Under the pieces are notes generated by a model. It saw only the letters and a program-made list of their open reading frames with translations, was not told the origin of the DNA and made no database searches. The position numbers and the translations under genes were made by a program. Shown here piece after piece: positions 27,980 through 36,984 of a DNA stretch of 64,000 nucleotides (within the stretch, counting starts at the first letter, position 1; each line of letters opens with the position of its first letter). Source of the stretch: Paenibacillus sp. MAHUQ-63 (GTDB lineage Bacteria; Bacillota; Bacilli; Paenibacillales; NBRC-103111); contig NZ_JARADB010000008.1 in NCBI RefSeq assembly GCF_028765165.1, positions 124,001 through 188,000 of the forward strand, given 5' to 3'.

Positions 27980-28369
27980 ATTTATCAGTTGCTCAACGGC
28001 TGGAATGTCTGCCGGAGCCCACTTAAGGGATGCTAAATTCTCCCTCTTTAGCCAGATTAGCTTGGAATGCTCACTGGGGACTGGAGTTCCTTCGACGACT
28101 CTACATTTAATTGATATTAGATTTATAATGAATTTTTCGTATTCATGTACGTTCTCATTAAATACTTCTTTGGATGTCTCAATTCTACAATCTAACTCTT
28201 CTGCAATTTCTCTTTCAAGGGCGGAGTATATGTCTTCATTTGCTTCAACTTTACCGCCAGGGAATTCCCACATATTTGGAATCGCCATTTCAGGGGATCT
28301 TAAGGCACACAGAATTTCTTCTTGGTTATTTTCTATAATTGCTGCAACTACTTTTACGAGCTTTTTCAT
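27971..28369 (-). CDS. Nudix (MutT-type) pyrophosphohydrolase
   Basis: This is a 132-aa protein. The Nudix box is intact: GGKVEANED, then REIAEELD (Gx5Ex7REUxEExGU with Asp for the last Gly). The N-terminal VKVVAAIIENN and MWEFPGGK match the 8-oxo-dGTP or (deoxy)nucleoside triphosphate diphosphatase subgroup. AGGAGG lies just before the ATG on the minus strand. It is convergent with the interrupted PLD-helicase. Nudix enzymes of this type are frequent neighbours of DUF3427-like helicases, so this mirrors the MazG-helicase pair upstream. Confidence 0.85.
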   Translation of the reverse strand: MKKLVKVVAAIIENNQEEILCALRSPEMAIPNMWEFPGGKVEANEDIYSALEREIAEELDCRIETSKEVFNENVHEYEKFIINLISIKCRVVEGTPVPSEHSKLIWLKRENLASLKWAPADIPAVEQLINEE

Positions 28370-28513
28370 GATTTGCCTCCTAATGTTACTATCAGTATTT
28401 ATAGGATTATGCTTTATAAAGATTCTTTAATGCACAAGGTAACTTACAAAGTGAACCATATAATTATTTTTAGTCAAAGTCAACAGTGGAGCCAAAATCT
28501 TAATATTCCGTCA

Positions 28514-28735
28514 TTACCCCTCATCCTCAACCAAATCCACTATCTCCCGAATATCCTGAATCTCCAAAGCCTCAGCAATCCTAACAATATGGCTAAAATT
28601 AATATTCTCCCGTTTCCCATTCGCCAATTCGCTTAGCGCGGCATGTCTGACATCGGATAGCCTGGAAAGCTCCCGCAAAGAGATGTTGTGTTTCCTAATA
28701 AGTTCGGATATTTTAACAACTACCTTTTTTCCCAT
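28514..28735 (-). CDS. XRE-family (Cro/CI-type) transcription regulator
   Basis: This is a 73-aa single-domain repressor. ISLRELSRLSDVRHAALSEL is the helix-turn-helix, and NINFSHIVRIAEALEI completes the five-helix lambda-repressor fold. It is divergent from the small coiled-coil gene; the shared 107-base gap carries two inverted near-identical 19-bp boxes, the likely operators for autoregulation. Such regulators are common in integrated elements and defence islands. Confidence 0.8.
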   Translation of the reverse strand: MGKKVVVKISELIRKHNISLRELSRLSDVRHAALSELANGKRENINFSHIVRIAEALEIQDIREIVDLVEDEG

Positions 28736-28769
28736 GATTGGTCACCCTTCGATCAGATCAATTGTTGAC

Positions 28770-28824
28770 TATACGCGATAACGTACCATATAATATTCCT
28801 TAAACTGGTACGCATATGCGTATA
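28770..28824. promoter_or_regulatory. Paired operator: two inverted 19-bp boxes TATACGC-N6-GTACCA
   Basis: TATACGC-GATAAC-GTACCA at 28770-28788 and, inverted, TATACGC-ATATGC-GTACCA at 28806-28824 share 13 of 13 outer bases. The second also holds the palindrome CGCATATGCG. They sit between the divergent XRE gene and its neighbour, where a dimeric repressor would cover both promoters. Confidence 0.65.
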
Positions 28825-28842
28825 AAATATGAGGTGACGTTC

Positions 28843-29091
28843 ATGCAACAAACCCAAACCAAATACGATGAAGCCCTGCAAGAAGAAGCCATCCTAACCC
28901 AAAGAATCAGCCTCTGCAAAGAATTCATCGACATCATATTAGAATATATCACTCATAAAGCAGATTCGATTCACATCCTCACGGCAGAGGACATTGTCAC
29001 CGCGGTGCATACGATCGGGCAGGACCTGGAGACGGAGCTGCTTCATTTGAGACTGGAGAAGGGGATACTCGAGAATAAGCTAAAAGCTTAA
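28843..29091 (+). CDS. Small coiled-coil protein (82 aa), unknown
   Basis: The ATG at 28843 has GAGGTGA 5-6 bases upstream, unlike the in-frame ATG at 28816, which would lie inside the operator. The product is helical with heptad-like leucines and two coiled-coil ends (EEAILTQRISLCKEFIDII and LETELLHLRLEKGILENKL). It has no signal peptide. It is divergent from the XRE gene and probably controlled by it. Function unknown. Confidence 0.6.
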   Translation: MQQTQTKYDEALQEEAILTQRISLCKEFIDIILEYITHKADSIHILTAEDIVTAVHTIGQDLETELLHLRLEKGILENKLKA

Positions 29092-29205
29092 CTACACAAA
29101 GCGAGTAATTAAGCCGGCCTGCTTTTTAACCTTTTCTATATGTTCCAAGTTACGTACAGGTAGTTAAATGGATTTATATTCTACTTAGCGTGAGGCTTTT
29201 ATTTA

Positions 29206-29349
29206 ATGGGAAAAATAGAACAATTGGTTCAATGGTATATTGAAAATAAATTGCACCCGGTTGAACTAGCCGCGGAATTTCATGTTTATATCCATCCATT
29301 TTCTGATGGTAATGCGCGCACAGCCCGGCTTTTAATGAATTTAATTTGA
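29206..29349 (+). pseudogene. Fic-domain remnant
   Basis: Forty-seven codons end in [19 protein letters not shown], which contains the Fic AMP-transferase motif HPFxxGNxRxxR. A whole Fic domain needs over 120 residues, and no upstream or downstream continuation was found, so this is a fragment of a lost toxin- or defence-type gene. Confidence 0.6.
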
Positions 29350-29351
29350 AC

Positions 29352-29399
29352 AGCCAGAGAAGAGGAATTTAACCTTCATCTTTGGCTTTTTTATTTTTT
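29352..29399 (+). terminator. Terminator-like hairpin after the Fic remnant
   Basis: AGCCAGAGAAGAGG pairs imperfectly with CCTTCATCTTTGGCT and is followed by T-rich sequence. It isolates the next operon. Confidence 0.5.
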
Positions 29400-29823
29400 C
29401 ATTCGTGTGATATATATGAAGGTATACATTAAAAGAGGTTCTGATAATGAAATTGCCAATCCTGATGCCCAAATCAGGTGTTTTTGCTTTTTAGCTAGGC
29501 GTTCTCATAGAATACTTCCCCCAATATTTTCGCCCCCTGTCAAAATAATAACCACCATGCAATCCTGCCAAAAGCGTTAACGCAATATCCGCTAAATTTA
29601 CTCCTTATATTTTTCTGTAACTATTCTATTTAAGTAAAATTATCATATTTTAACGATTTTCTCACAATCTTTTAAATCTTTGATAACAAAATTCAAATAA
29701 GGAACACAATGATTTTGAAATGATCATAATGTTTAACACTTTGAAAACAGACAAACTGTACTTTCCTGTCGTAACATGACAATAGACAGCACAACTCACA
29801 GCAAATTATCGAAGGTGAATAGA
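29400..29823 (+). other. A+T-rich gap upstream of the exopolysaccharide operon; no gene seen
   Basis: About 420 bases with short unrelated frames only. The last 200 bases are very A+T-rich and probably hold the operon promoter, but I could not pick one -35/-10 pair with confidence. An in-frame ATG at 29776 lies here without a ribosome binding site. Confidence 0.4.
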
Positions 29824-32061
29824 ATGCGCCGGTGGCTCAAATTGTTGGTAAAGATAGGTCTTGTCATTGCGATTGTAGCCGGTGCGTTTTATTATTGGCT
29901 GCGTCCGCTTTTGGTCAGAATCGAAAGCACGACGTTGGCTAGCGGCATACATGTCAAGTTTAGGACCGTAGGAACGAATGTAGAAGAGTACACGAATCAA
30001 GCCTGGCAGCCCTATTTCGCCAAAGGGATTAATATGGGGGCGACGATCCCCGGGCATTTTCCCGGTGAACTTGCCATTTCGGAGGACGAATACGAGAGAT
30101 GGTTCGGCATGATTCAGGACATGGGGGCGAATGTGATCCGTGTGTATACGATCATGATGCCTGAGTTTTATGAGGCGCTTTCCAAATACAACATGAAACA
30201 TCAGAAAAATCCGCTTTTCTTCCTTCAGGGCATTTGGAGCCCCGAGGAACAGCTGATTGAAGGGCAAGATGCCTTCGATCCCAAGATCAAGCAGAAATTC
30301 GAGCAAGAGATTAAAGACGCGGTTGCGGCGGTTTATGGACAAACGACACTCACGCCCGAGCCGCACTCGGGAAAAGCAGGAGGTGCTTATAAATATAATG
30401 CAGGTCCTTATCTCATGGGCTGGATTGTCGGGACGGAATGGGATCCGAAGATGGTGAAGGGGACCAATGATTTGCACGCGGACACCCCAGACTATGCGGG
30501 GAAATATTTCCGCAATAAACCGGGAGCGAACGCTTTTGAGAAGTGGCTGGCCTTGATGGTCGACACGGCGGCGCAAACGGAAATTCAGTATGGCTGGCAG
30601 CATCCCGTGGCCTTCGCCAATTGGGTGACGACGGACCCGCTCAAGCATCCGGGCGAGCCGCTCGTTGAAGAGGATTTGGTTAGCGTCGATCCAACGCATA
30701 TTGAGGCGGCGGATTGGGAGGCGGGCTATTTTGCCTCGTATCATGTGTATCCGTATTATCCGGATTTCTTTACATTTGATAAGTCGTTTCAGGAAATGAC
30801 CAACAGCAAAGGACAAATCGATAGTTACTACACCTATCTGAATAAATTAAAAGAAGCGCATCCCAATCTGCCGGTCATGATTACGGAATATGGTGTGCCG
30901 GCTTCCTTGGGCGTAGCCCACTTGGGCACGCTCGGCCGCAATCAAGGCGGTCATAACGAGAAGCAGCAGGGAGAGATCGATGCGGAATTGCTTCAGCAGA
31001 TCCACGGGTCCGGCTACTCCGGAGCGGTTTTGTTCACGTGGCAGGACGAATGGTTTAAGAAGACGTGGAACACCCAACGTTACGATGAAGCGGATCGCCG
31101 ATCGTACTGGTATAACACGCTGACGAATGAGTCTTTCTTCGGGGTACTCGGGATGTTCCCAGGCAAAGACGATGATATTCACATCGATGGGGACGCCACG
31201 GATTGGAACAAGCTGGAGGAAAAGAAGAAGCTCGATGTGCAGGTTCCCGGCTTTGAGGAGATTTGGGCCACGCATGACGAAGGCTACCTTTACTTGATGG
31301 CCAAGCTAACCGAGCCATTTGACCCGTCAAAGGAAAGCATCTATTTCGGGGCGGATACGCTTCCCGGTGGCAATCGTCACGGACCGGAACTTCACGGCAC
31401 GACACTTGATGAAGGATTGGAAACATTAATTGAGCTGTCGGATGAAAATAAAGGACGGATGACGATCGCTTCCAATTACGATGTTCATGCCCGCTTGTAT
31501 GAGCGTTCCGGACTGCCGGACATCGATCCGAAGGAGAAGCAGGATGACTCGGGGATTTTCAAGCCTTGGAAGATGGCTGTCAATTATCTGCTGGAATATC
31601 CGGACTCCCGGGTGAACCACCCCTTCGGGGATGTAGAGGTTGGCATATTAGAGAGAGGTTACAGCGATCCGTCGCGTCCTGAATACAATTCGAAGGCGAT
31701 GTGGCAGGTTCAAGGGCAGGTGCTCGAAATGCGTATACCGTGGATGCTTCTGGGATTCAGCGATCCAAGCTCTCTGAGCGTTATCAACTATAACCCGCCG
31801 AGCAAGAATAAATTTGAAGTGACGCAAGTGAAAGGAGTTCGCCTTGTTCCGTGGATTGTGAAGAATGATCAAGTCGTTGGCCAGGACAACTCGGCCGCGG
31901 CGCAGCCGGTGCAGGTGTCCGCTATGCCGTTATACACATGGCAGCGCTGGGAGGATAAGGTTGATTACGTGGAACGGCCGAAACAAAGCTACTACATGAT
32001 GAAAGAGGCGTTGCATAAGATTAACGGTCCCGTTACCAGTACCGGTCAATCGGGCAGCTGA
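29824..32061 (+). CDS. Membrane-anchored glycoside-hydrolase-like protein with C-terminal CBM9/DOMON-like domain
   Basis: This is a 745-aa protein. The ATG at 29824 has GAAGGTG upstream. Residues about 5-25 (VKIGLVIAIVAGAFYYW) form one membrane anchor; the rest is outside. A TIM-barrel glycosidase-like region follows, with FAKGINMGATIPG, NVIRVYTIM, VGTEWDP (candidate acid/base Glu), MITEYGVPA (candidate nucleophile Glu) and VLFTWQDEWFK. From about residue 450, IHIDGDATDWNKL starts a beta-sandwich of the CBM9/DOMON type. First gene of the polysaccharide operon; it could trim, length-control or release the polymer. I cannot assign a GH family number. Confidence 0.7.
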   Translation: MRRWLKLLVKIGLVIAIVAGAFYYWLRPLLVRIESTTLASGIHVKFRTVGTNVEEYTNQAWQPYFAKGINMGATIPGHFPGELAISEDEYERWFGMIQDMGANVIRVYTIMMPEFYEALSKYNMKHQKNPLFFLQGIWSPEEQLIEGQDAFDPKIKQKFEQEIKDAVAAVYGQTTLTPEPHSGKAGGAYKYNAGPYLMGWIVGTEWDPKMVKGTNDLHADTPDYAGKYFRNKPGANAFEKWLALMVDTAAQTEIQYGWQHPVAFANWVTTDPLKHPGEPLVEEDLVSVDPTHIEAADWEAGYFASYHVYPYYPDFFTFDKSFQEMTNSKGQIDSYYTYLNKLKEAHPNLPVMITEYGVPASLGVAHLGTLGRNQGGHNEKQQGEIDAELLQQIHGSGYSGAVLFTWQDEWFKKTWNTQRYDEADRRSYWYNTLTNESFFGVLGMFPGKDDDIHIDGDATDWNKLEEKKKLDVQVPGFEEIWATHDEGYLYLMAKLTEPFDPSKESIYFGADTLPGGNRHGPELHGTTLDEGLETLIELSDENKGRMTIASNYDVHARLYERSGLPDIDPKEKQDDSGIFKPWKMAVNYLLEYPDSRVNHPFGDVEVGILERGYSDPSRPEYNSKAMWQVQGQVLEMRIPWMLLGFSDPSSLSVINYNPPSKNKFEVTQVKGVRLVPWIVKNDQVVGQDNSAAAQPVQVSAMPLYTWQRWEDKVDYVERPKQSYYMMKEALHKINGPVTSTGQSGS

Positions 32062-32080
32062 AGCAGAGGAGAGTGCAGGA

Positions 32081-33250
32081 GTGTACACCAATCTTAATGC
32101 AGCCATACAAGCTTTATATCTCATTTTGGCTTTTAATCTGGTTTGTGTGGTCATCATTTATGTCATCAAGTTGAGAAGTATTAGAAGGAGAAAACTGAAC
32201 GACCGATTCCAAACGAAGTTCAAGGATTACCTGACTTATGTTCAAGCCAATCTGGATGGGATGGAGCCGTTAAGGGTCCCTCCCTGGACGATGAACATGG
32301 TGGAAAGGGAGGCGATGCAGGAGAAGCTGAATGATATGATGGAATGCTTCTCGGACGAACAGCGGCGTAAGCTGGTGCGACTTTGCATAGATCTGGGGCT
32401 CGTGCAGCACCATCTGGAGCGCTTTAACAGCCGATCTTATCGGGTGAAGCTAGATGCCGCTTATCATTTGGGATGCATGCGGGTGAAGGAGGCGGTGCCG
32501 GCTTTACTGAACATGCTAAAGGAGCATCCGCTCAATTCGGCTCTGTTTGTCGTAGCCCGAGCGGTCGCCAAGTGTGCCCGCAGCCAGCAGGAGCTCGAAG
32601 CAATGGTTCAGATTCTACTTCAGCACAACAAGAAATGCTACGAGCTGATTGTGAATATGATAGCCGATTCGGAAGTGGATGCCGGTTCCTTATACACGGG
32701 CTATGTGAGTCATGAGAATCCGGCTTACGTTCGGATTGGGCTGATCGGGCTCCATGTCTACACCGATCCGGCAGCGGCCTCTGCGGTCTATCGTCTCATG
32801 GATTCCGAGCATGAAGACATTCAAATCAAAGCGGTGGATTTGTACCTGAAAAGCTCCCGTCTGCTGCCTAGAAACGTCGTTAGCAAGCTGCTGAGTCATC
32901 CAAATCTCAACATTCGCCGATTGACGATAGAGGCTTTGGCCGACATCAAAAATACGGCTTACGTTGAGCTGATGAGAACCAGTCTGAGCGACACCGATCA
33001 GCGAATCGTGTATGCGTCGGCCAAAGGGTTGCTCCGTATGGGAGAAGAAGGTATGGTGGCGCTTTGTGATCATGCAGCAGCGGTTCAAGGTACGGAACGC
33101 GGGCAGTTCATGCAGCAGCTGATTGATGATGAGATCAAGCATCTGTCTATGCAGCTGCACAACTGGGATAAGCTCATGCAATATAACACACTGATGTACA
33201 CCTATGACAAAATATTTCGCAGGTCTAAACGTATATATCGTGTCGTATAG
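32081..33250 (+). CDS. Membrane-anchored HEAT-repeat protein
   Basis: This is a 389-aa protein. The GTG at 32081 follows a GAGGAG-rich segment, 19 bases after the previous gene. Residues about 8-30 (LYLILAFNLVCVVIIYVI) are one membrane helix. A cytoplasmic alpha-solenoid follows with repeats such as YRVKLDAAYHLGCMRVKEAV and LNIRRLTIEALADIKNTAYV. Such HEAT proteins next to processive glycosyltransferases probably scaffold the synthase complex; this role is inferred from position. Confidence 0.7.
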   Translation: MYTNLNAAIQALYLILAFNLVCVVIIYVIKLRSIRRRKLNDRFQTKFKDYLTYVQANLDGMEPLRVPPWTMNMVEREAMQEKLNDMMECFSDEQRRKLVRLCIDLGLVQHHLERFNSRSYRVKLDAAYHLGCMRVKEAVPALLNMLKEHPLNSALFVVARAVAKCARSQQELEAMVQILLQHNKKCYELIVNMIADSEVDAGSLYTGYVSHENPAYVRIGLIGLHVYTDPAAASAVYRLMDSEHEDIQIKAVDLYLKSSRLLPRNVVSKLLSHPNLNIRRLTIEALADIKNTAYVELMRTSLSDTDQRIVYASAKGLLRMGEEGMVALCDHAAAVQGTERGQFMQQLIDDEIKHLSMQLHNWDKLMQYNTLMYTYDKIFRRSKRIYRVV

Positions 33251-33265
33251 GAGGGTTGTGTAGAC

Positions 33266-34714
33266 ATGTGGGTTTTTGGATATCAAGTGGTGTTGGATTC
33301 ATTCCTGAAAGGACTAAGGGAGTTTTTGCTCTATTACAGCTTCGTTGCGCTCTTTTACGTTGTTCTCGTCACACTGCTCTATTATTTTATTTTCGGATTT
33401 TCGATTCGGCATATTTTCTCAATCAAGCGGGGAATCCAGTACAATCGGATCAATAAGCTATCCAGTTCCAGTCAGCTCCCGCCGGTTTCCCTGTTGGTAC
33501 CGGCCTATAACGAGGAGTTAACGATTATTGAGAACGTAAGGTCGCTGCTGGCGCTCAATTATGCGGAATATGAGGTGATCGTCGTCAATGACGGTTCTCA
33601 GGACCAGACCTTGAAGTGCATGCTTGAAGAATTCAAGCTGGAGCTGATTCATCCGGTGCATTCCAGCAGCATTAAGACCGGAAAAATTAGAGGAGTGTAC
33701 CATAATCCCGAGTATCCCAATCTATATTTAGTTGATAAAGAAAATGGAGGGAAGGCGGATTCGTTAAACGCAGGCATTAACCTTTCCCACTATGCGTTGA
33801 TCTCCACGATTGATGCGGACTCTTTGCTTGAAAAGGACGCCTTAACAAGGATTGCCCGGGTATACATGGAGAACCCCGAGGAGACGGTCGCCGTTGGGGG
33901 CAATGTTCGAATCGTGAACAGCTGCACGGTGGAAGACGGCATTGTGAAGGATGTTCAATTTCCTCGTAAGCTGCTGCCGGCACTGCAACATGTCGAATAT
34001 ACGAAAGCCTTCCTCGGCGGCAGGATCGGCTGGAGCGCCGTCAATGGTCTCATTATTATCTCGGGAGCCTTCGGCGTGTTTCAAAAGAAGATGATCATCG
34101 CCGTCGGCGGTTACCGCGGGGGCTACCCCGGTGAAGATATGAACATTGTGATTAAGCTTCACCGTCACTGCTTGGAGAATAAAATCCCATACCGGGTAGC
34201 GTTTTGCCCGGATGCCGTTTGCTGGACACAAGCCCCTGATTCGTACCGGATCTTGAGCAGCCAGCGCAAGCGCTGGGGGCGGGGAAATCTGAAGAATATG
34301 ATTGAGGAAGGGATTCACATGGTGCTGCGCCCGAAATACAAAATATTCGGGATGCTGACACTTCCCTATAACATTGTGTTTGAAACACTGAACCCGTATT
34401 TCCGCCTCAGCGGCCTGTTGGCGATATTGGGCTACTGGATGCTGAATATGACGGATTGGTACACCGTTGTTATCTTTTCGTTAGTCAATTTATTCTCCTG
34501 CTTTGCCTTAAGCCTGGGGGCCTTGTTTATTGAAGAGACGGCCTTCAGCCGATATCCCAAGCTGGGTGACCTGAACAAAATGATCTTGTATTCTCTCTTA
34601 ATGTTTGTAGGGTATCGGCAAATTGGTGTTTGGTGGAGGTTAAGCGGACATGTCCAATTCCTGCGTAATAACAACTCGTGGGGAACGATGGTCCGTACCA
34701 ATTTTAATAAATAG
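33266..34714 (+). CDS. Processive family-2 glycosyltransferase (hyaluronan/PNAG-synthase-like)
   Basis: This is a 482-aa protein with GGAGGG before the ATG. One or two N-terminal membrane helices precede the GT-A domain: LVPAYNEELTI, VIVVNDGSQDQT, NGGKADSLNAG, TIDADSLLE (DxD metal site), YPGEDMN (catalytic Asp) and SSQRKRWGRGN (QxxRW, the mark of processive synthases). Three or four helices follow and form the export channel half. The local supply of UDP-GlcNAc and its uronic acid suggests these as substrates, making a capsule-like or matrix polymer; linkage and composition cannot be read from the sequence. Confidence 0.88.
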   Translation: MWVFGYQVVLDSFLKGLREFLLYYSFVALFYVVLVTLLYYFIFGFSIRHIFSIKRGIQYNRINKLSSSSQLPPVSLLVPAYNEELTIIENVRSLLALNYAEYEVIVVNDGSQDQTLKCMLEEFKLELIHPVHSSSIKTGKIRGVYHNPEYPNLYLVDKENGGKADSLNAGINLSHYALISTIDADSLLEKDALTRIARVYMENPEETVAVGGNVRIVNSCTVEDGIVKDVQFPRKLLPALQHVEYTKAFLGGRIGWSAVNGLIIISGAFGVFQKKMIIAVGGYRGGYPGEDMNIVIKLHRHCLENKIPYRVAFCPDAVCWTQAPDSYRILSSQRKRWGRGNLKNMIEEGIHMVLRPKYKIFGMLTLPYNIVFETLNPYFRLSGLLAILGYWMLNMTDWYTVVIFSLVNLFSCFALSLGALFIEETAFSRYPKLGDLNKMILYSLLMFVGYRQIGVWWRLSGHVQFLRNNNSWGTMVRTNFNK

Positions 34715-34747
34715 CAATCCTAAACAAAGACAAGAGGAGTGGAGAAG

Positions 34748-35563
34748 ATGGCGGTATTAGTTCATGATCCGATTCAAGAAGCAGTGTTGCAATTAGCAGA
34801 AAGAGTTCAGGCTTCCTATGAAAAGGGTGCTCAATGCGGGATGATTCTTGCGCCATGCGCAGCGGTGGGCCAGAAGGTGCTGGAAAAAATGCAGTCCTAT
34901 ATGAGCGGCTTTGAGCCGGAAATACCGCTTCATTGCTTCTACTTGGATCAAAGCGGGCTTCTCGGAGTCGTTCTGTCTGGGCAAAAGCTCATCAATACCC
35001 ATTATACATCGCTCGTGCTCAAAGAGTTCCTGGAACAGCAAGACTTGCTCGAAGGCCAGATGGTAGTCGCCAGCTTCCCGGAGAGTGGAGAACTGACGGA
35101 ACAGTCGATGTCACAGCTGCTCCATACGTCGCTGCAAGGGAAAGGGGAGAGCAGAGATATTCACCTGTTCATGAATCATGGGCTTCAGCAGGGAATTACA
35201 TCGATTCTCATTGCCGATCCGGACGAGGTGAGCAGAGAGTTTGTCAAGCTGCGGCTTGAGATCAACGGTTACAAGGTAGAAGAGGCCAAGGACGGCGGTG
35301 AAGCGCTCGAGAAATTTGAGAAAACAATGCCGAACTTGGTGATCACGGAGCTGAACCTGCCGATTCTTGACGGGTACCAGTTGATCGACAAAATCAAGAG
35401 GGATTATGCCAGCGAAGGACAAGTAATCGTTCTTACGGATAAGCAGCTGCCGAAAAGTATGGACCGTGCCTTTGAATTGGGCGCATCCGATTATGTGACG
35501 AAGCCCTTCTCCATTTCGGAGCTGGAGTGGAGAATTAAAAAGCTGATTTCCCGTCTGGGCTAA
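34748..35563 (+). CDS. Two-domain protein with C-terminal pseudo-receiver (phospho-Asp replaced by Glu)
   Basis: This is a 271-aa protein. The ATG at 34748 has GAGGAG about 9 bases upstream. Residues 1-150 are unassigned. Residues about 153-271 form a receiver domain: SILIADPDEVSREF (acidic pocket), NLVITELNLPILDGYQL, VIVLTD (Thr) and DYVTKPFS (Lys). At the phosphoacceptor position, where LDLMLP is usual, the sequence reads TELNLP, so Asp is replaced by Glu, a natural phosphomimic. There is no output domain. Located between synthase and precursor genes, it may be a permanently 'on' or signal-independent docking partner of the synthase. Confidence 0.75.
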   Translation: MAVLVHDPIQEAVLQLAERVQASYEKGAQCGMILAPCAAVGQKVLEKMQSYMSGFEPEIPLHCFYLDQSGLLGVVLSGQKLINTHYTSLVLKEFLEQQDLLEGQMVVASFPESGELTEQSMSQLLHTSLQGKGESRDIHLFMNHGLQQGITSILIADPDEVSREFVKLRLEINGYKVEEAKDGGEALEKFEKTMPNLVITELNLPILDGYQLIDKIKRDYASEGQVIVLTDKQLPKSMDRAFELGASDYVTKPFSISELEWRIKKLISRLG

Positions 35564-35596
35564 TAAACGTGTAAAACATAGGAGGATAGAATCATA

Positions 35597-36952
35597 ATGA
35601 ACGCATATAACAATTTAAAACATAAATTTCAGACAAAAACAGCCGAGATCGGGGTCGTCGGCCTCGGCTATGTAGGGCTGCCTCTATGCATGGAGATGGC
35701 GAAGGGCGGGTTTACGGTATACGGCATCGATCTCGATTTCCGGAAGGTAGAGTCACTTCAAAGCGGCCAATCGTATATTCAAGACGTTCCGAACGAAGAA
35801 GTGGTGAAAGCGATCGAGTCCGGCCGGTTTATTCCGACTGACGACTACCATACGGTTCAAAGGCTGGATGCGATCAGCATCTGCGTACCGACTCCACTCA
35901 GTGAAAACCAAGATCCGGATACCTCTTATATTCAGAGTGTAGTCCGGGAAATCAAGAAAAATCTCAAGCGAGGAGCTTTGATCATCCTGGAGAGCACCAC
36001 CTATCCGGGAACGACGGAGGAGCTCATCCAGTTCGAGCTGGAAGCGCAAGGACTCAAGGTAGGCAAGGATTTCTTCCTCTGCTTCTCGCCGGAGCGGGTC
36101 GATCCTGGTAATCCCAAATTCAACACCTTTAATACGCCAAAGGTTATCGGCGGTACGACGGAAGCGTGCATCGACCTCGGCGTAACCTTATACAGCCATG
36201 TAGTGAAGGACGTCGTACCTGTCTCCTCGCCGAAAGTAGCGGAGATGTCCAAGCTGCTGGAGAATACGTTTCGCAGTATTAACATTGCGTTCATTAACGA
36301 AATGGCCATGATGTGCGACAAAATGGACATTGACGTCTGGGAGGTCATTAAGGCTGCGTCGACAAAGCCGTTCGGCTTTATGCCATTTCATCCGGGACCT
36401 GGCATCGGCGGTCACTGCATCCCGCTGGATCCGATGTATTTATCGTGGAAAGCAAAGGAATTCCGCTTCTACAGCAAGTTTATCGAGCTGGCGCAATCCA
36501 TCAATGATAATATGCCGGAGTATGTCCGGTATAAAGCTTCGCAGGTTCTCAATATGTATGCGAAATCCATCCGCAATTCGAAGATTCTTATTCTAGGCAT
36601 GGCGTATAAGCCGGATGTGGATGATCTCCGTGAATCGCCGGGGCTGGAGCTGTACGAGCTTCTTCGGGAGAGCGGAGCACATGTGGACTATTATGATCCG
36701 CATGCCGTTTCCTTCCTCGATAAAGAAGAGGATACGGTACAATCTGTGAACTATGATCTGTCCGCTTTTACCGAATATGACTGCATGGTTCTGATCACGA
36801 ATCACCGCATCTTCAATAACCGTGAACTCGCGGAGCTGGGCGTGCCGATCATCGATACGCGCAACGCTTTTGTAGATATTCAAGGTGACAATATTTATAA
36901 ATTGGGTACGGGTATTCGCAAGCAAGAAGTGAGGCTTGCTGTAGGCGTTTAA
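35597..36952 (+). CDS. UDP-N-acetylglucosamine 6-dehydrogenase (WbpA-type)
   Basis: This is a 451-aa protein with AGGAGG upstream. GVVGLGYVGLPLCMEMA is the NAD-binding Rossmann motif; SICVPTPLSENQDPDTSYI and GIGGHCIPLDPMYLSWK (catalytic Cys) follow, with the GMAYKPDVDDLRESPGLEL C-terminal signature. The CVPTPL...DPD and CIPLDPMYLSW variants are those of the WbpA/VipA group acting on UDP-GlcNAc rather than of UDP-glucose dehydrogenases. The product would be UDP-GlcNAc-uronic acid. Flanking GlmS, uridylyltransferase and GlmM supply its substrate. Confidence 0.85.
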   Translation: MNAYNNLKHKFQTKTAEIGVVGLGYVGLPLCMEMAKGGFTVYGIDLDFRKVESLQSGQSYIQDVPNEEVVKAIESGRFIPTDDYHTVQRLDAISICVPTPLSENQDPDTSYIQSVVREIKKNLKRGALIILESTTYPGTTEELIQFELEAQGLKVGKDFFLCFSPERVDPGNPKFNTFNTPKVIGGTTEACIDLGVTLYSHVVKDVVPVSSPKVAEMSKLLENTFRSINIAFINEMAMMCDKMDIDVWEVIKAASTKPFGFMPFHPGPGIGGHCIPLDPMYLSWKAKEFRFYSKFIELAQSINDNMPEYVRYKASQVLNMYAKSIRNSKILILGMAYKPDVDDLRESPGLELYELLRESGAHVDYYDPHAVSFLDKEEDTVQSVNYDLSAFTEYDCMVLITNHRIFNNRELAELGVPIIDTRNAFVDIQGDNIYKLGTGIRKQEVRLAVGV

Positions 36953-36984
36953 ACTCATCCTAGAAGAGAGAGGAGAAAACAACG

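Noticed and set aside
29806-30816. Long minus-strand ORF (336 codons) opposite the glycosidase-like gene
   Set aside because: No ribosome binding site and low-complexity, Arg/Ile-rich translation; the plus frame has clear domains. It is a shadow.
36953-36984. glmS ribozyme
   Set aside because: The gap before glmS is only 32 bases, too short for the ribozyme.
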